Of a stretch of 26,407 bases of DNA, positions 16,220 through 24,151 are shown in pieces; within the stretch, counting starts at the first letter, position 1; every line of letters starts with the position of its first letter. The notes beneath the pieces are model-generated. The model saw only the letters and a list, made by a program, of their open reading frames with translations. It was not told where the DNA came from and did not search any database. Made by a program: the position numbers and the translations under genes. This stretch comes from Actinomycetes bacterium. GTDB taxonomy: Bacteria; Actinomycetota; Acidimicrobiia; Acidimicrobiales; Palsa-688. The stretch lies in contig JAKAXN010000015.1 of NCBI GenBank assembly GCA_021816565.1, forward strand, positions 1 through 26,407. The letters are read 5' to 3'.

Positions 16220-16615
16220 GTGCGTGAGGCGCTCCAGCTCCGGGAGGCGCCCCCGCCGAACACCCTGGTCCTCGTCCGCTTCGGCCGGACGACGCTCGCC
16301 GACGAGAAGCTCCGCCAGACCTGTGAGATGACCTTCGCTCGCTGGGGGCTATATGGGTTCTCGGTGTTCGAGCTCCCGGGTGGGAGCTACGAGAACCTGG
16401 GCCGACTGGTCCCCCTGCTCTTCGAGCGCCGGTGGGTTCTGGAGGCGGCCGGATCGCAACTACTCGAGGGCGGCTTCCCGCTCCTACCGACGCGGGACCA
16501 CCCTCACTGGACGGTCGTCCTGTCCGATCCCACGCCGGCCCACTTCGCTCGGATACGCCGACACTTCTCGGAACCTACGCTGAACCCGATATGGGCGGGC
16601 CCGCGCCAGCGTTAG
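16220..16615 (+). CDS. Uncharacterised protein, first gene of a two-gene cassette
   Basis: About 131 residues and no family I can name. It begins with a proline-containing stretch (LREAPPPNTLVLVRFGR), then FARWGLYGFSVFELPGGSYENLGRLVPLLFERRWVL and GGFPLLPTRDHPHWTVVLSD. I have the impression that such proteins occur in other actinobacteria paired with a small partner like the next gene. The start is uncertain: GTG 16220 is in frame, the frame stays open to TTG 16166, and the best -10 (TACCTT, 16162-16167) points at an ATG at 16174 in another frame that runs only 17 codons. A start-proximal frameshift or short leader peptide is possible. Its stop nearly abuts the next gene. Confidence 0.6.
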   Translation: MREALQLREAPPPNTLVLVRFGRTTLADEKLRQTCEMTFARWGLYGFSVFELPGGSYENLGRLVPLLFERRWVLEAAGSQLLEGGFPLLPTRDHPHWTVVLSDPTPAHFARIRRHFSEPTLNPIWAGPRQR

Positions 16616-16625
16616 CATGGATGCC
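16613..16625 (+). promoter_or_regulatory. -10 element and leaderless start of the gene at 16626
   Basis: TAGCAT (16613-16618) overlaps the preceding stop codon and is followed by 7 nt and ATG 16626. It could give the second gene of the cassette its own leaderless transcript, as expected if that product must be made separately. No -35 is evident. Confidence 0.35.
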
Positions 16626-16868
16626 ATGACCGACAAGGTCTTCGACCTCCGCTACGACCCGAACGAAGTCGGTGGGGATCTGGTCGTCGAATGCTGGATC
16701 TCCCACGGACCGCGTGCCGAGGATCCCGACTTCGACCCCCAAGCGTCGGACACGGTCCTGCTGTGGGATGAGGAGGAACCGCCTGTTCGAGGGCGAGTCG
16801 TCCGGCGAGACGGCAACCGGGTGTGGGTCCAGATCGATCTGGCCCCCTCGGCTCACGCTGTCGCCTGA
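16626..16868 (+). CDS. Small acidic uncharacterised protein, second gene of the cassette
   Basis: An 80-residue acidic protein: TDKVFDLRYDPNEVGGDLVVECWISHG, then a central DTVLLWDEEEPPVRGRVVRRDGNRVWVQIDL that looks like a small beta-barrel-type fold. No catalytic motif, signal or membrane segment is seen. ATG 16626 is favoured by the -10 spacing; ATG 16617 would add three residues. It follows the previous gene by about 10 bp. The tight pairing of a roughly 130-residue and a small acidic protein in island DNA would suit a toxin-antitoxin or effector-immunity pair, but nothing in the sequence proves that. Confidence 0.6.
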   Translation: MTDKVFDLRYDPNEVGGDLVVECWISHGPRAEDPDFDPQASDTVLLWDEEEPPVRGRVVRRDGNRVWVQIDLAPSAHAVA

Positions 16869-17057
16869 CCTGGCCTCCAGCGAGCCGTGCGCCTCGGTCA
16901 ACCGGGTCCACGGGGATCTGTATGCACATTCTGCGCGGGGAGCCTCTGGGGAAGGCGATCCAGGCGGCTTCGATAACCGTCGCTATGAACACTGGGCGTG
17001 ACATCCTTCGAGTTGCCCGAGCGAACGCAGATGAATCACTCGGCGCTACGTGGCGGG

Positions 17058-17070
17058 CATAATCAGGCCC
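17058..17070 (+). promoter_or_regulatory. -10 element (CATAAT) for the gene at 17071
   Basis: CATAAT at 17058-17063 is followed by 7 nt and ATG 17071, again the leaderless geometry. The -35 region (17035-17040, ATCACT) is poor. Confidence 0.4.
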
Positions 17071-17493
17071 ATGGCAGGGGGCCGGTTCAAGAGTGTTCGT
17101 GAGTTCGTAACAGTGCTGGCCATTCTCAGACGAATGGAGGACGAGGACTCTGTCTCGGAGGATTACCAGCCAGCGCAGATCTACTCCCTGACGAATCGCT
17201 CCAGACGCTTGGGTCGCCGGGCCTTGGAACTTGCAAGCCGTGACGAAGCTCAAGACGCTGACGGGGCGATTGAGCTGCAGGCTATGGCCGGGCGTCACCG
17301 AAAGGACCTTCGCCGAGCTGCTCGTGCAATCGCTGGGCAGCCAACGATCCTTCACCGGCGAGCCTTCCGAATGCTTATGGCGGCCTATCGCGGCGTCGAG
17401 GAAGAGCTTGCACCGATCAGCAGCGAAGATAGGAGCCTTTACAAGCAGGAGGAATCGGACGTCGCGATCGACGAGGACCCCTTCGACGTCTGA
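17071..17493 (+). CDS. Uncharacterised charged helical protein
   Basis: 140 residues, not recognised. It is rich in Arg and Glu with predicted long helices (FKSVREFVTVLAILRRMEDEDSV; RRLGRRALELASRDEAQDADG; RRAFRMLMAAYRGVEEELAPI) and ends in an acidic tail (EESDVAIDEDPFDV). No cysteine, signal or membrane segment. The start is ATG 17071 by the CATAAT spacing; an in-frame codon at 17050 is less likely. Codons are noticeably less GC-biased than in the chromosomal genes to the left, consistent with recent import. It stands alone, about 200 bp after the two-gene cassette. A longer reverse-strand frame covers it but has no protein-like features. Confidence 0.5.
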   Translation: MAGGRFKSVREFVTVLAILRRMEDEDSVSEDYQPAQIYSLTNRSRRLGRRALELASRDEAQDADGAIELQAMAGRHRKDLRRAARAIAGQPTILHRRAFRMLMAAYRGVEEELAPISSEDRSLYKQEESDVAIDEDPFDV

Positions 17494-18424
17494 CTGACTC
17501 TGGTCACCGGGAGATTCCACCTTGCGCACTCGCAGCTCCTAGAGGCCCGTCCGAAGGAGAGACCCGGAGTCGGCTCAGGAGTCGGACAGCGTTATGTCCG
17601 GCAGCTTCATCTCGATCCGGGATGACCACATGGCACCGGTCCCAAGGGCCTCCTACATAGGCCCTGCCACGGACAGGACGCCCTTCAGCATCCTGAACCG
17701 TCGCGTCGTACATCGCTGTCCGAGTAAACGACCATGGGCTTCCACTTGGCCTCCCGGAGCGCAAGTCCGTGCCGTTCCGTGAACCGTCGCAGCTTCGGCC
17801 TTCCTGCCAGGACGCTCTCAAGCCATCCGATTACCAGATTGGCGGCAAGACCGACCAGCAGCATGAGCGTAACGGTCACCATGACATTCTGCACTTGCTC
17901 GCGCCAGAACAACAGCGCAATGCGTTACGGCCGAAGCATCAGACGGCGCTCGTAATCGGCGCTATGGCGCCTCCACGACCGAGCCGCGCCGGTCAGACCC
18001 GCGCCGAACGTCGTTGGAGCGCGATCGGTGTCCGGGATGGCTCCGCACTCCTGCCATCGGGGAGCGCGATAGCCGTCTGCCGCAGCCCGGGCCTGCGCTC
18101 GCCGCTGCCGATGACACCCTGATTGGTCTGGCGGTAGCCTCGCTCGGTGGCGCTGCTTCGGGGAATGATCTTTCGCGAGCAAACGACACGATTGGGGTGT
18201 CGGCGACATCGACTACCTCGACGTATGGGTCCGCAGCGACCAGAACCGCCGTCTCGCTGACCACGTCATCTACCTCTGCGGGCGCACCCCGATCGCCGTA
18301 GCCACCCACGTCGCCGGTGCCCTCGAACGGACGCCTGGCGCAGAGGGTCCATGACCGCCGATTGCTCGGGGCCACTTGGCGAGCGGGCCCAGCGGAAGAA
18401 CACCCGTCCTCGGTCCGGTGGAGC
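17494..18424. other. Decayed or sparsely coding accessory DNA
   Basis: Apart from one possible small reverse-strand membrane protein (17685-17912), I find no complete gene in these 930 bp. A stop-bounded frame on the forward strand, about 18187-18353, encodes DWGVGDIDYLDVWVRSD and RRLADHVIYLCGRTPIAVA before a TGA. It looks like the C-terminal end of a once longer protein and has no usable start codon. A reverse-strand frame at 17504-17713 (69 codons from an ATG) overlaps the end of the membrane-protein frame and may be a second tiny gene or noise. Confidence 0.4.
17685..17912 (-). CDS. Possible small single-pass membrane protein
   Basis: 75 residues with one hydrophobic helix (about 10-32, VMVTVTLMLLVGLAANLVIGW) followed by a basic segment (LAGRPKLRRFTERHGLALREAKWK) and a short polar tail. 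The composition follows the positive-inside rule and looks protein-like. However, the only starts are a TTG at 17912 just after an upstream stop, or an internal ATG at residue 11, and no ribosome site is visible. It may be a small membrane gene or a remnant. No family recognised. Confidence 0.35.
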   Translation of the reverse strand: MFWREQVQNVMVTVTLMLLVGLAANLVIGWLESVLAGRPKLRRFTERHGLALREAKWKPMVVYSDSDVRRDGSGC

Positions 18425-18883
18425 TCAGGGAGATGTTTGTGCTGCGTTGCGCAGCCAGCGGGAGCCGGGTCCTTCGCTGGCGGCCTCGTCGTCGGGGTTG
18501 TAGAGCCGGCAGCGGGTGAGGGACAGGCAGCCGCAGCCCAAGCAGCCGTCGAGGGTGTCCTGGAGGGCTTGGAGCTGCGCGATGCGGGCTGCGATCCGCT
18601 GCCGCCACGGCCGGCTGAGTCTGGTCCAGTCGGCCCTGGTCAGTGCCCGGTCGGCTGGGAGCGTGTCGAGGAGCTGGGCGATCTCCTCCAGGGTCAGCCC
18701 GACGCGCTGGGCGGCGGTGATGAACGCCAGGCGACGCAGGGTGTGTCTCGGATATCGCCGCTGGTTGCCGGAGCTGCGGGTCGAGCGGATCAGGCCGCGC
18801 AGCTCGTAGTAGCGCAGGGTGGGGGCGCTGAGTCCAGAGCGGCGTGCGGTCTCCCCGATCGTGAGCTCGGGCGGCTCGGACAT
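18425..18883 (-). CDS. soxR: Redox-sensitive transcriptional activator SoxR
   Basis: A 152-residue MerR-family regulator with the SoxR iron-sulfur centre. The winged helix occupies about 7-75 (IGETARRSGLSAPTLRYYELRGLI). The dimerisation helix (about 80-112) leads to the cluster motif CLGCGCLSLTRC, where C114, C117, C119 and C125 bind [2Fe-2S] with the family's C-X2-C-X-C-X5-C spacing. The following RLYNPDDEA is also typical. ATG 18883 is chosen because a leaderless promoter fits exactly: TTGAAG (-35, reverse strand), 17-bp spacer, GAGGAT (-10), 7 nt, ATG. ATG 18892 is the alternative. The -35 lies inside the SoxR box, so the gene is probably autoregulated. In actinomycetes SoxR answers redox-active metabolites such as quinones and phenazines rather than general superoxide stress. 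Confidence 0.95.
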   Translation of the reverse strand: MSEPPELTIGETARRSGLSAPTLRYYELRGLIRSTRSSGNQRRYPRHTLRRLAFITAAQRVGLTLEEIAQLLDTLPADRALTRADWTRLSRPWRQRIAARIAQLQALQDTLDGCLGCGCLSLTRCRLYNPDDEAASEGPGSRWLRNAAQTSP

Positions 18884-18909
18884 GCACACCATCCTCTCTG
18901 ACCGCCCGC

Positions 18910-18947
18910 TTGACTTCAAGTGGACTTGAGGTCGTTGACTGGCTGTC
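18910..18947 (+). promoter_or_regulatory. SoxR box and SoxR-type promoter between soxR and the questin-oxidase-like gene
   Basis: The 18-bp near-palindrome CTTCAAGTGGACTTGAGG (18914-18931) matches the classical SoxR box at 15 of 18 positions, with arms matching each other at 7 of 8. On the forward strand it sits between TTGACT (-35, 18910-18915) and TTGACT in the -10 position (18935-18940) with a 19-bp spacer, the overlong spacer that SoxR and MerR proteins untwist. ATG 18948 follows 7 nt after the -10. The soxR promoter on the other strand uses the left arm as its -35. Confidence 0.8.
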
Positions 18948-19976
18948 ATGGCGATTCACGACCTGCTGGACGAGGCATACGAGCAGCTGCATACCAAGGG
19001 CCCGGAGTTCGAGGGGTGGCTGTCCAACCATGGGCCGATGGCCGCCGACGCCTTGATGAGACTCGGCCGGGGCGAGGACGTGGCTGGCTGGGTGCGCGGC
19101 TATGTGCGCAGGCTTGAGCAGATGCCGGATGCGCGCTGGCCGATCAGCGAGGCGGAGTGGCCCGGCCTGCTCGGCGACGCGTCCCGGCTGGGAGACTGGT
19201 GCGCCCTGCTCACCCAGCAGGTACGCGACGAGCCGTGGGATGCCGTGCTGGCTCGGTGGTGGCCGCGTCTTGTGCCCGGCGCGGTGGCGTCGGCGGCCCA
19301 CGGGCTGATCCGCACTGGTCACGCCGTGCGCGCCTTACGCGAGAGGGTGACCCAACCGCGTCTGGTCGAGCTCGGCCACGCCCTCGGTTACTGGGCCGCC
19401 CGCTGGCAGCCGGTGCCGTGCCCGGAGCCGAGCCGAGGCAGCGCTGATGTCGGCGTGGCCCTCGACGCGCTACCAGCTCGGCAGCTGACCGGGGGGATCC
19501 GTACCCGCCTCGCCTCCCTCAGCAAAGACGCGACCTGGCCCACTGTCCTGGGAGCGGTGGCGCCCGTCGCCGATCCGCTGGCGGTCCCGGCTGCCCTCGA
19601 CGCGCTCGTCGACGCGGCGGTCACCCGCTACGGCCCGTGGGGACAGGCGGCCCCCGTCATGCTCGTCCACTCGGCGACAGCGCCACGCGCCGTAGCGCTG
19701 GTCCTCCCCAGCCTGCCCGAGCAGCTGTGGCCGGCGGCCTACGAAGCGGCGTGGGCGGTGACCGCGACGATCGCCACCATCTACCGGCCGTCTCCTCCGG
19801 TGGTCGTGGCTGACGAGCGACCCACCACCATCGACGAGGTCATCGAGCGAGCTGTCGCCTCCGGTGACGAGCACGCCATCAAGTTCACCGAGGTCGCGAT
19901 GGAGTCCCACCAGCGCTGCAACGCATCCGCTCTGACCTCCACTGCCCGCGCCGTGGCCTTGATCGGCGCCCAGTGA
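18948..19976 (+). CDS. Questin oxidase-like (DUF4243) protein under SoxR control
   Basis: 342 residues of the questin oxidase-like family, named after the fungal enzyme that opens the anthraquinone questin by a Baeyer-Villiger-type oxidation. Family landmarks are the N-terminal SNHGPMAADAL (H28) and HGLIRTGHAVRAL (H118, R122, H125), with TEVAMESHQRCN near the C-terminus. There is no classical flavin or NAD(P)H binding motif, as in the rest of the family. The protein is soluble, with no signal peptide. The promoter carries a SoxR box, and the divergent neighbour is soxR. I infer that it oxidises or scavenges a redox-cycling quinone-like compound that SoxR senses. The substrate is not known. 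It converges on the relaxase gene, with 365 bp between. Confidence 0.85.
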   Translation: MAIHDLLDEAYEQLHTKGPEFEGWLSNHGPMAADALMRLGRGEDVAGWVRGYVRRLEQMPDARWPISEAEWPGLLGDASRLGDWCALLTQQVRDEPWDAVLARWWPRLVPGAVASAAHGLIRTGHAVRALRERVTQPRLVELGHALGYWAARWQPVPCPEPSRGSADVGVALDALPARQLTGGIRTRLASLSKDATWPTVLGAVAPVADPLAVPAALDALVDAAVTRYGPWGQAAPVMLVHSATAPRAVALVLPSLPEQLWPAAYEAAWAVTATIATIYRPSPPVVVADERPTTIDEVIERAVASGDEHAIKFTEVAMESHQRCNASALTSTARAVALIGAQ

Positions 19977-20341
19977 GCCGGTGCGAGACTCACGAGACAG
20001 CCACGGGGTGGTCCGCAACGCGATCCCCCCTGCGGGCGGCCGAAGATCTTCCTTAACAGTGACAGTCGATGTCCAGATGCCTCCACGGCGACTGCAGAGC
20101 ACCGCAGAACTGGGTGATCGGCCCCCTCCGGCCCGACAGGAGGAACCCGCGGCGGCAAGGGCCGAGCCGGTGACATGAGCGGAGCCCCGAAGTGTCGTGC
20201 GCCTATCAGGCGGGGGGCGCATAATGCCACGAATCAGCACGCACCCCCGCCTGTGCTCATGACGGCCCGTTCCGGCTAACTAACCGGGCATTCCTCAGTC
20301 CGCGTCCGCTCGGTCTCCCCCGGCAGCTCGAGGCTCAAGGG
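19977..20341. other. Gap between convergent genes, with an inverted repeat
   Basis: No gene is supported in these 365 bp. The notable structure is the inverted repeat at 20207-20253. The remaining sequence has short frames on both strands without protein-like character. It probably contains the junction between the soxR unit and the mobilizable element. Confidence 0.4.
20207..20253. repeat. Inverted repeat, 10-bp perfect arms, 27-nt loop
   Basis: CAGGCGGGGG (20207-20216) and CCCCCGCCTG (20244-20253) are perfect complements. The loop contains GCGCATAATGCCACGA. It lies 89 bp beyond the 3' end of the relaxase gene. Possible roles are a bidirectional terminator, part of an origin of transfer, or a recombination site. 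The sequence alone does not decide. Confidence 0.5.
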
Positions 20342-23300
20342 CTACAGGCTGGGACCGGTCCGCAGCGAGGGGTCTGTCCATGTGGCTGGCTGTAGGTGCC
20401 GTTTGGCGTCGAGGTGCTGAGCAAGGCTGCGTCGGCGCTGGGTGTTGCGTATCCGGTCGAGGGTGGTGCGGGCTTGTTCGGCCAGGTTGGCCCATGCCGC
20501 AGGTCCGGGCTGGGCGCTATCCGAATGCAGAAGCTGGTGGGCGACTGCGATCTCGTCGCGGGCTCGGTCGTCGTCGACGCGTCTCGCTCGGGGGGTGCGG
20601 CCGTCGTCGTGGTCCCGGTCGGCTTCGATCCTGAGGGCGTGATGGCACCATACGGCCCGGCCGGCGGCTGATCCGGGAGGCGCCCCCAGGCGCGTGACCA
20701 GGTGTTCAGGAGGGTCGTCGGCGAGTCGACGGACCCGATCGAGGCGGGTGCGGTCGAGGGCGTCGTCGAGCTGGGCGACCGTCTCGGCTCGCTGCCCACG
20801 GCGGCCTGCGCTGTCGGCGATGTGCTGTTGCCGGGCCCGCTGGTGGTCGGCCAGTTCGGCTAGGTGGTCCCGTAGTCGACGCTCTTCGGCGGCCGCCCGC
20901 TCGGCCTGCTGGTGGAGGGCGGCGAGTTGGGCCTGGGCGTCGGCGATGGCCCGGTGGTCGTGGCGACCCCACCGGCGCCGCTGGGCGTCTTCGAGGCGGG
21001 CCTCCACCTCGGCCAAGGATTGCTCGGTCTGGTGGCGTTGGCGCACGGCCTCGGGCAGCCTTTGTCGGGCTTGCTCCCACTCCTGGGTGCGATCCTTCGG
21101 GACGGAGTCGTCAAGGGCTTGCAGCCCGGCGACGAGGTTCACTCGGGCATGGCGAAGCTTGTCGATGCCGTAGGCCAGGGGGTCGTCAACGGCTACGCAG
21201 GCGACCACGACAGATGTCCAGTGGTCATCGAGCTGCCCTCTGAGCCGGTCGAGGTCGTCCTGGCGCCAGCCGTGGTCCGTCTGGAACCGCTGGTAGGCGG
21301 CCTGATCGGCGAGGAGCCGCTCCACTCGCCCGGCGGCCAGGTCGTAGTCGCAGCGGGTAGCGGCCGCCCGCTGCTCCTGCTGTTCCAGGTGCTGTTCGAG
21401 GCGGCGACGCTGCTCCCGGCCGTGGCGGCTCAAGCCGCCCAGCGGGCCCAGGCCGGCCAAGGCGGCCGCACTGCGGGCGGCTGCAGCCTCGGCTTCGGCC
21501 AGGCCAGCGCGAATCGCCTCGAGTTCGGCCTGGGCGGCGGCCAGCTGGTCTTGTCGCTTGGGCGGCGGGTCGGCCAGGACTCGTTCGTGTTCGGCGATCC
21601 GTTCTCGGATCTGGCGGTCCACGATCCAGGGGTCGTGGCGGGCGGCCAGGGTCGGATCGGGCTGGCGGGCCAGGGCGCCGGCCACCTGCTCGGCGGGGTC
21701 GCGTTGGTCGGCCAGGATGCCGCCGTGGTCCACCACGCCGACGCGGGCGGTGTTCCAGGTGTGGGTGGGATGGCGGGAGCGGGACTGGCCGGTATAGCCC
21801 CGGTAGGCGTCCAGGGCGGTGCTGCCCAGAAGGTGGCAGGCCTGCCAGGTGCCCCCCTGGGCGCCGTCCACGGTGCGCGCCCACGCATGCGACAGGTTCG
21901 GCGTCCCGTCCTTGCGGGTGCCGGCCACGAACTCCGCCGGCAGCACCGCCTCGGCCCCGCTGGTGTCGATCCGCACGGCCATGCCGCCTTCGTCGACCCG
22001 CACGACAGTCGCAGTCGTGCCGTTGACCAAGACGCTGCCCGCTCCGCCGACCCGGGCGTGGAGCAACACCCGGTCCCCCGCCTGGTAGGTCCGTTCCCCG
22101 GCCCAGCCCGGACCCGTGAGGGTCGGCCCGGACAACGCGCCCTGTCCGCTGAGGTGGCCGCGGATGCGGTCCGCCAGGTCCTCGGCGTCGGCATGAGAGA
22201 CCACCAGCGCCGCCACCTGGTCAGGCCCGTAACGGCCGATGTCGTCACAGACGGCGCCGGCCATGGCCCGCCGGCACTCCGACGGGCTAGCGTATTCGTG
22301 CTCCCACCCCTGCTCGGCGCGCAGCTGCTGAGAACCGGCCGCGTCACCCTGGCGCAGAAGGTCCAGGGCTTCCCGGTCGACGGGATCGACCTGACGGCGG
22401 TTGACCGTCAGCCGGGCCGAGCGGATCGTCCCAGCTGCGGCCAGCGTTTCGATGTGATCGGCTATCCCGCCGGGACCGACCGGCTGGGACTGGCGGGGAT
22501 CGCCCAGCACCCACACCTGACCGCCCGGGCAGGCGTCAACCGCGGCCAGGACCGCCTCCACCTGATCGGTCGGGGTCTGGGAGATCTCGTCGAGCACCAC
22601 CACGCTCCCCGCCCTCAACGGGCCGTCCTCGAGGTCGATCCGCAGCCGGGCGATGGTCCGGGCGTCCAGACCGGCGCCTGACAGCTCGGCCACCGCCTTG
22701 GCCGTGGTCGCCACCGCCAGCACCGGCCGGCCCGCCCCCGCAGCCGCCCGGGCCGCCGAGTGCAGCATGGTCGTCTTCCCGTACCCCGCCGGGGCCAGCA
22801 CCGCCCGCAGACACCCGCCGTCGCCCGCCAACATCTCGACCGCGGCCGCCTGGTCCTCTCCCAACCCCACCCCGGCCAGGACCGCCCCCACCGCATCAGC
22901 CGGGATCGGTGGCGCCGGGCGGGCCGCCAGCGTGTCCATCAACGCCAGGGTGCGGTCCTCCAACGCCCGATGCGCCACGGTCGACCACTGCGCCGGCCGG
23001 GCCCGCTCCCCGCTCTCGGGATAGAGGCGCACCACCAGGTCGGACTCCAAGAACCGCTCGACCAGCCCGACGATCTCCCCGGTCGACAACCGCCCACCCG
23101 AGACCGCACAGATCCGCTCCACCACATCCGACCGTCCAAAGCGAGCCGAGCGAGAGCACAGCCCCGACTGCGGATCCACCAGCACCTCAACCAGCTCGTC
23201 CCAGCCGGGCGCCTCCGACCGCAGCCGGGTTGCACACACCGCCCGGCCGAGCTCGACTCCAACCGCCAGGCCCACTTCGGAAGCCTCTTCTCGCCAGCGG

Positions 23301-24151
23301 CCGGCCAACAACCGGGGGGTCAGCGAATGGTCCTTGCCCGTCCGCGTCATCAGCGATGCCTCGTCGTCGGCCCGCATCCGCAGGCCCGGCGACTCATACG
23401 TCGCCCCCCGCCTCTCCAACTCGGCCTCGATCTGGGCAGTCCGCTTGGAGAACGCCCGAAGCTGATCCCGGGTGAAGCCCTCCAGCTCCCGCGTGTTGTG
23501 CCGGTCGGGACCCCACCCCACCCCCAACCGCTCCACCAGGGCCCGTTGCAGGTGGTTCTGGTAGACCGAGCCCGCCGCCCGGGCCCACTTGAACAGCGGC
23601 CCCGCGTCGAAAGCCACATGCCGGCCGTCAGCCCGGCGCACCAGGTTCGGGACCAGGCAGTGTGTATGCAGCTGCGGGTCCCCCTCCCGGCTCGTCCGGT
23701 GCACGAACCCGGCCACCGCCCAACCCGACGTACCCACCCGCCGGCGCACCCCTTTCGACTGCACCCGAGCCACCGCCGCCCGCTCCTCCAAGAAGCCCAA
23801 CGCCACCTCCACCGCCTCACGATGGGCGGCCGCCACCACCTCCGCAGCCCCCTCCGAGCCCAACGCCCACAGCAACGACACGCTCTTCGGCGCCGAGAAC
23901 GTCAAATCGAAAGCCAGCACCGACCGCGCCCGCGACCCGGCCAACAGGGTCGTCCCCGTCTCCGGGTGCCGGCCTTCCACCAACGCCCGCAGGTCCTCCG
24001 CTTCCACCACCCCCGCCAACCCCAGGCCCTCCGCCCACCGCCCCGCCCAAACCCCCGGCGACTCCCCCACGCCCGAGTAGTACTCGTCGATCGACAACGC
24101 CACCGACGAAATCAGATACTCCGCGTTGGACAACCCCGTCACCGTCAACAC
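20342..24151 (-). CDS. MobF-family relaxase with TraA/RecD-like helicase domain
   Basis: 1,269 residues; nicks the origin of transfer and unwinds the plasmid strand during conjugation. The TrwC-type relaxase domain (1 to about 290) has the tyrosine pair Y24-Y25 in DEYYSGVGESPG, FDLTFSAPKSVSLLW (81-95) and the three-histidine metal site H151, H162, H164. The SF1 helicase part has Walker A APAGYGKTT (K459), Walker B VVLDEIS, VLGDPRQSQPVGPGG, TVNRRQ, and the late motif DGAQGGTW with YTGQSRSR. The last 400 residues or so are Ala/Gln/Arg-rich coiled coil. The frame is open to 24298, but that part is Gly/Trp/Arg low complexity; GTG 24151 (or TTG 24148) starts the homologous LTVTGLSNAEY. Complete; no type IV secretion genes are seen in the window. 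Confidence 0.93.
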   Translation of the reverse strand: MLTVTGLSNAEYLISSVALSIDEYYSGVGESPGVWAGRWAEGLGLAGVVEAEDLRALVEGRHPETGTTLLAGSRARSVLAFDLTFSAPKSVSLLWALGSEGAAEVVAAAHREAVEVALGFLEERAAVARVQSKGVRRRVGTSGWAVAGFVHRTSREGDPQLHTHCLVPNLVRRADGRHVAFDAGPLFKWARAAGSVYQNHLQRALVERLGVGWGPDRHNTRELEGFTRDQLRAFSKRTAQIEAELERRGATYESPGLRMRADDEASLMTRTGKDHSLTPRLLAGRWREEASEVGLAVGVELGRAVCATRLRSEAPGWDELVEVLVDPQSGLCSRSARFGRSDVVERICAVSGGRLSTGEIVGLVERFLESDLVVRLYPESGERARPAQWSTVAHRALEDRTLALMDTLAARPAPPIPADAVGAVLAGVGLGEDQAAAVEMLAGDGGCLRAVLAPAGYGKTTMLHSAARAAAGAGRPVLAVATTAKAVAELSGAGLDARTIARLRIDLEDGPLRAGSVVVLDEISQTPTDQVEAVLAAVDACPGGQVWVLGDPRQSQPVGPGGIADHIETLAAAGTIRSARLTVNRRQVDPVDREALDLLRQGDAAGSQQLRAEQGWEHEYASPSECRRAMAGAVCDDIGRYGPDQVAALVVSHADAEDLADRIRGHLSGQGALSGPTLTGPGWAGERTYQAGDRVLLHARVGGAGSVLVNGTTATVVRVDEGGMAVRIDTSGAEAVLPAEFVAGTRKDGTPNLSHAWARTVDGAQGGTWQACHLLGSTALDAYRGYTGQSRSRHPTHTWNTARVGVVDHGGILADQRDPAEQVAGALARQPDPTLAARHDPWIVDRQIRERIAEHERVLADPPPKRQDQLAAAQAELEAIRAGLAEAEAAAARSAAALAGLGPLGGLSRHGREQRRRLEQHLEQQEQRAAATRCDYDLAAGRVERLLADQAAYQRFQTDHGWRQDDLDRLRGQLDDHWTSVVVACVAVDDPLAYGIDKLRHARVNLVAGLQALDDSVPKDRTQEWEQARQRLPEAVRQRHQTEQSLAEVEARLEDAQRRRWGRHDHRAIADAQAQLAALHQQAERAAAEERRLRDHLAELADHQRARQQHIADSAGRRGQRAETVAQLDDALDRTRLDRVRRLADDPPEHLVTRLGAPPGSAAGRAVWCHHALRIEADRDHDDGRTPRARRVDDDRARDEIAVAHQLLHSDSAQPGPAAWANLAEQARTTLDRIRNTQRRRSLAQHLDAKRHLQPATWTDPSLRTGPSL

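Noticed and set aside
16612..17529. 305-codon reverse-strand open frame spanning two small forward genes
   Set aside because: It spans unrelated forward genes with their own promoter-like elements, and its product lacks fold-like features.
18270..19322. 350-codon reverse-strand frame overlapping soxR and the questin-oxidase-like gene
   Set aside because: Antisense shadow; both genes it covers have strong family motifs and a shared promoter.
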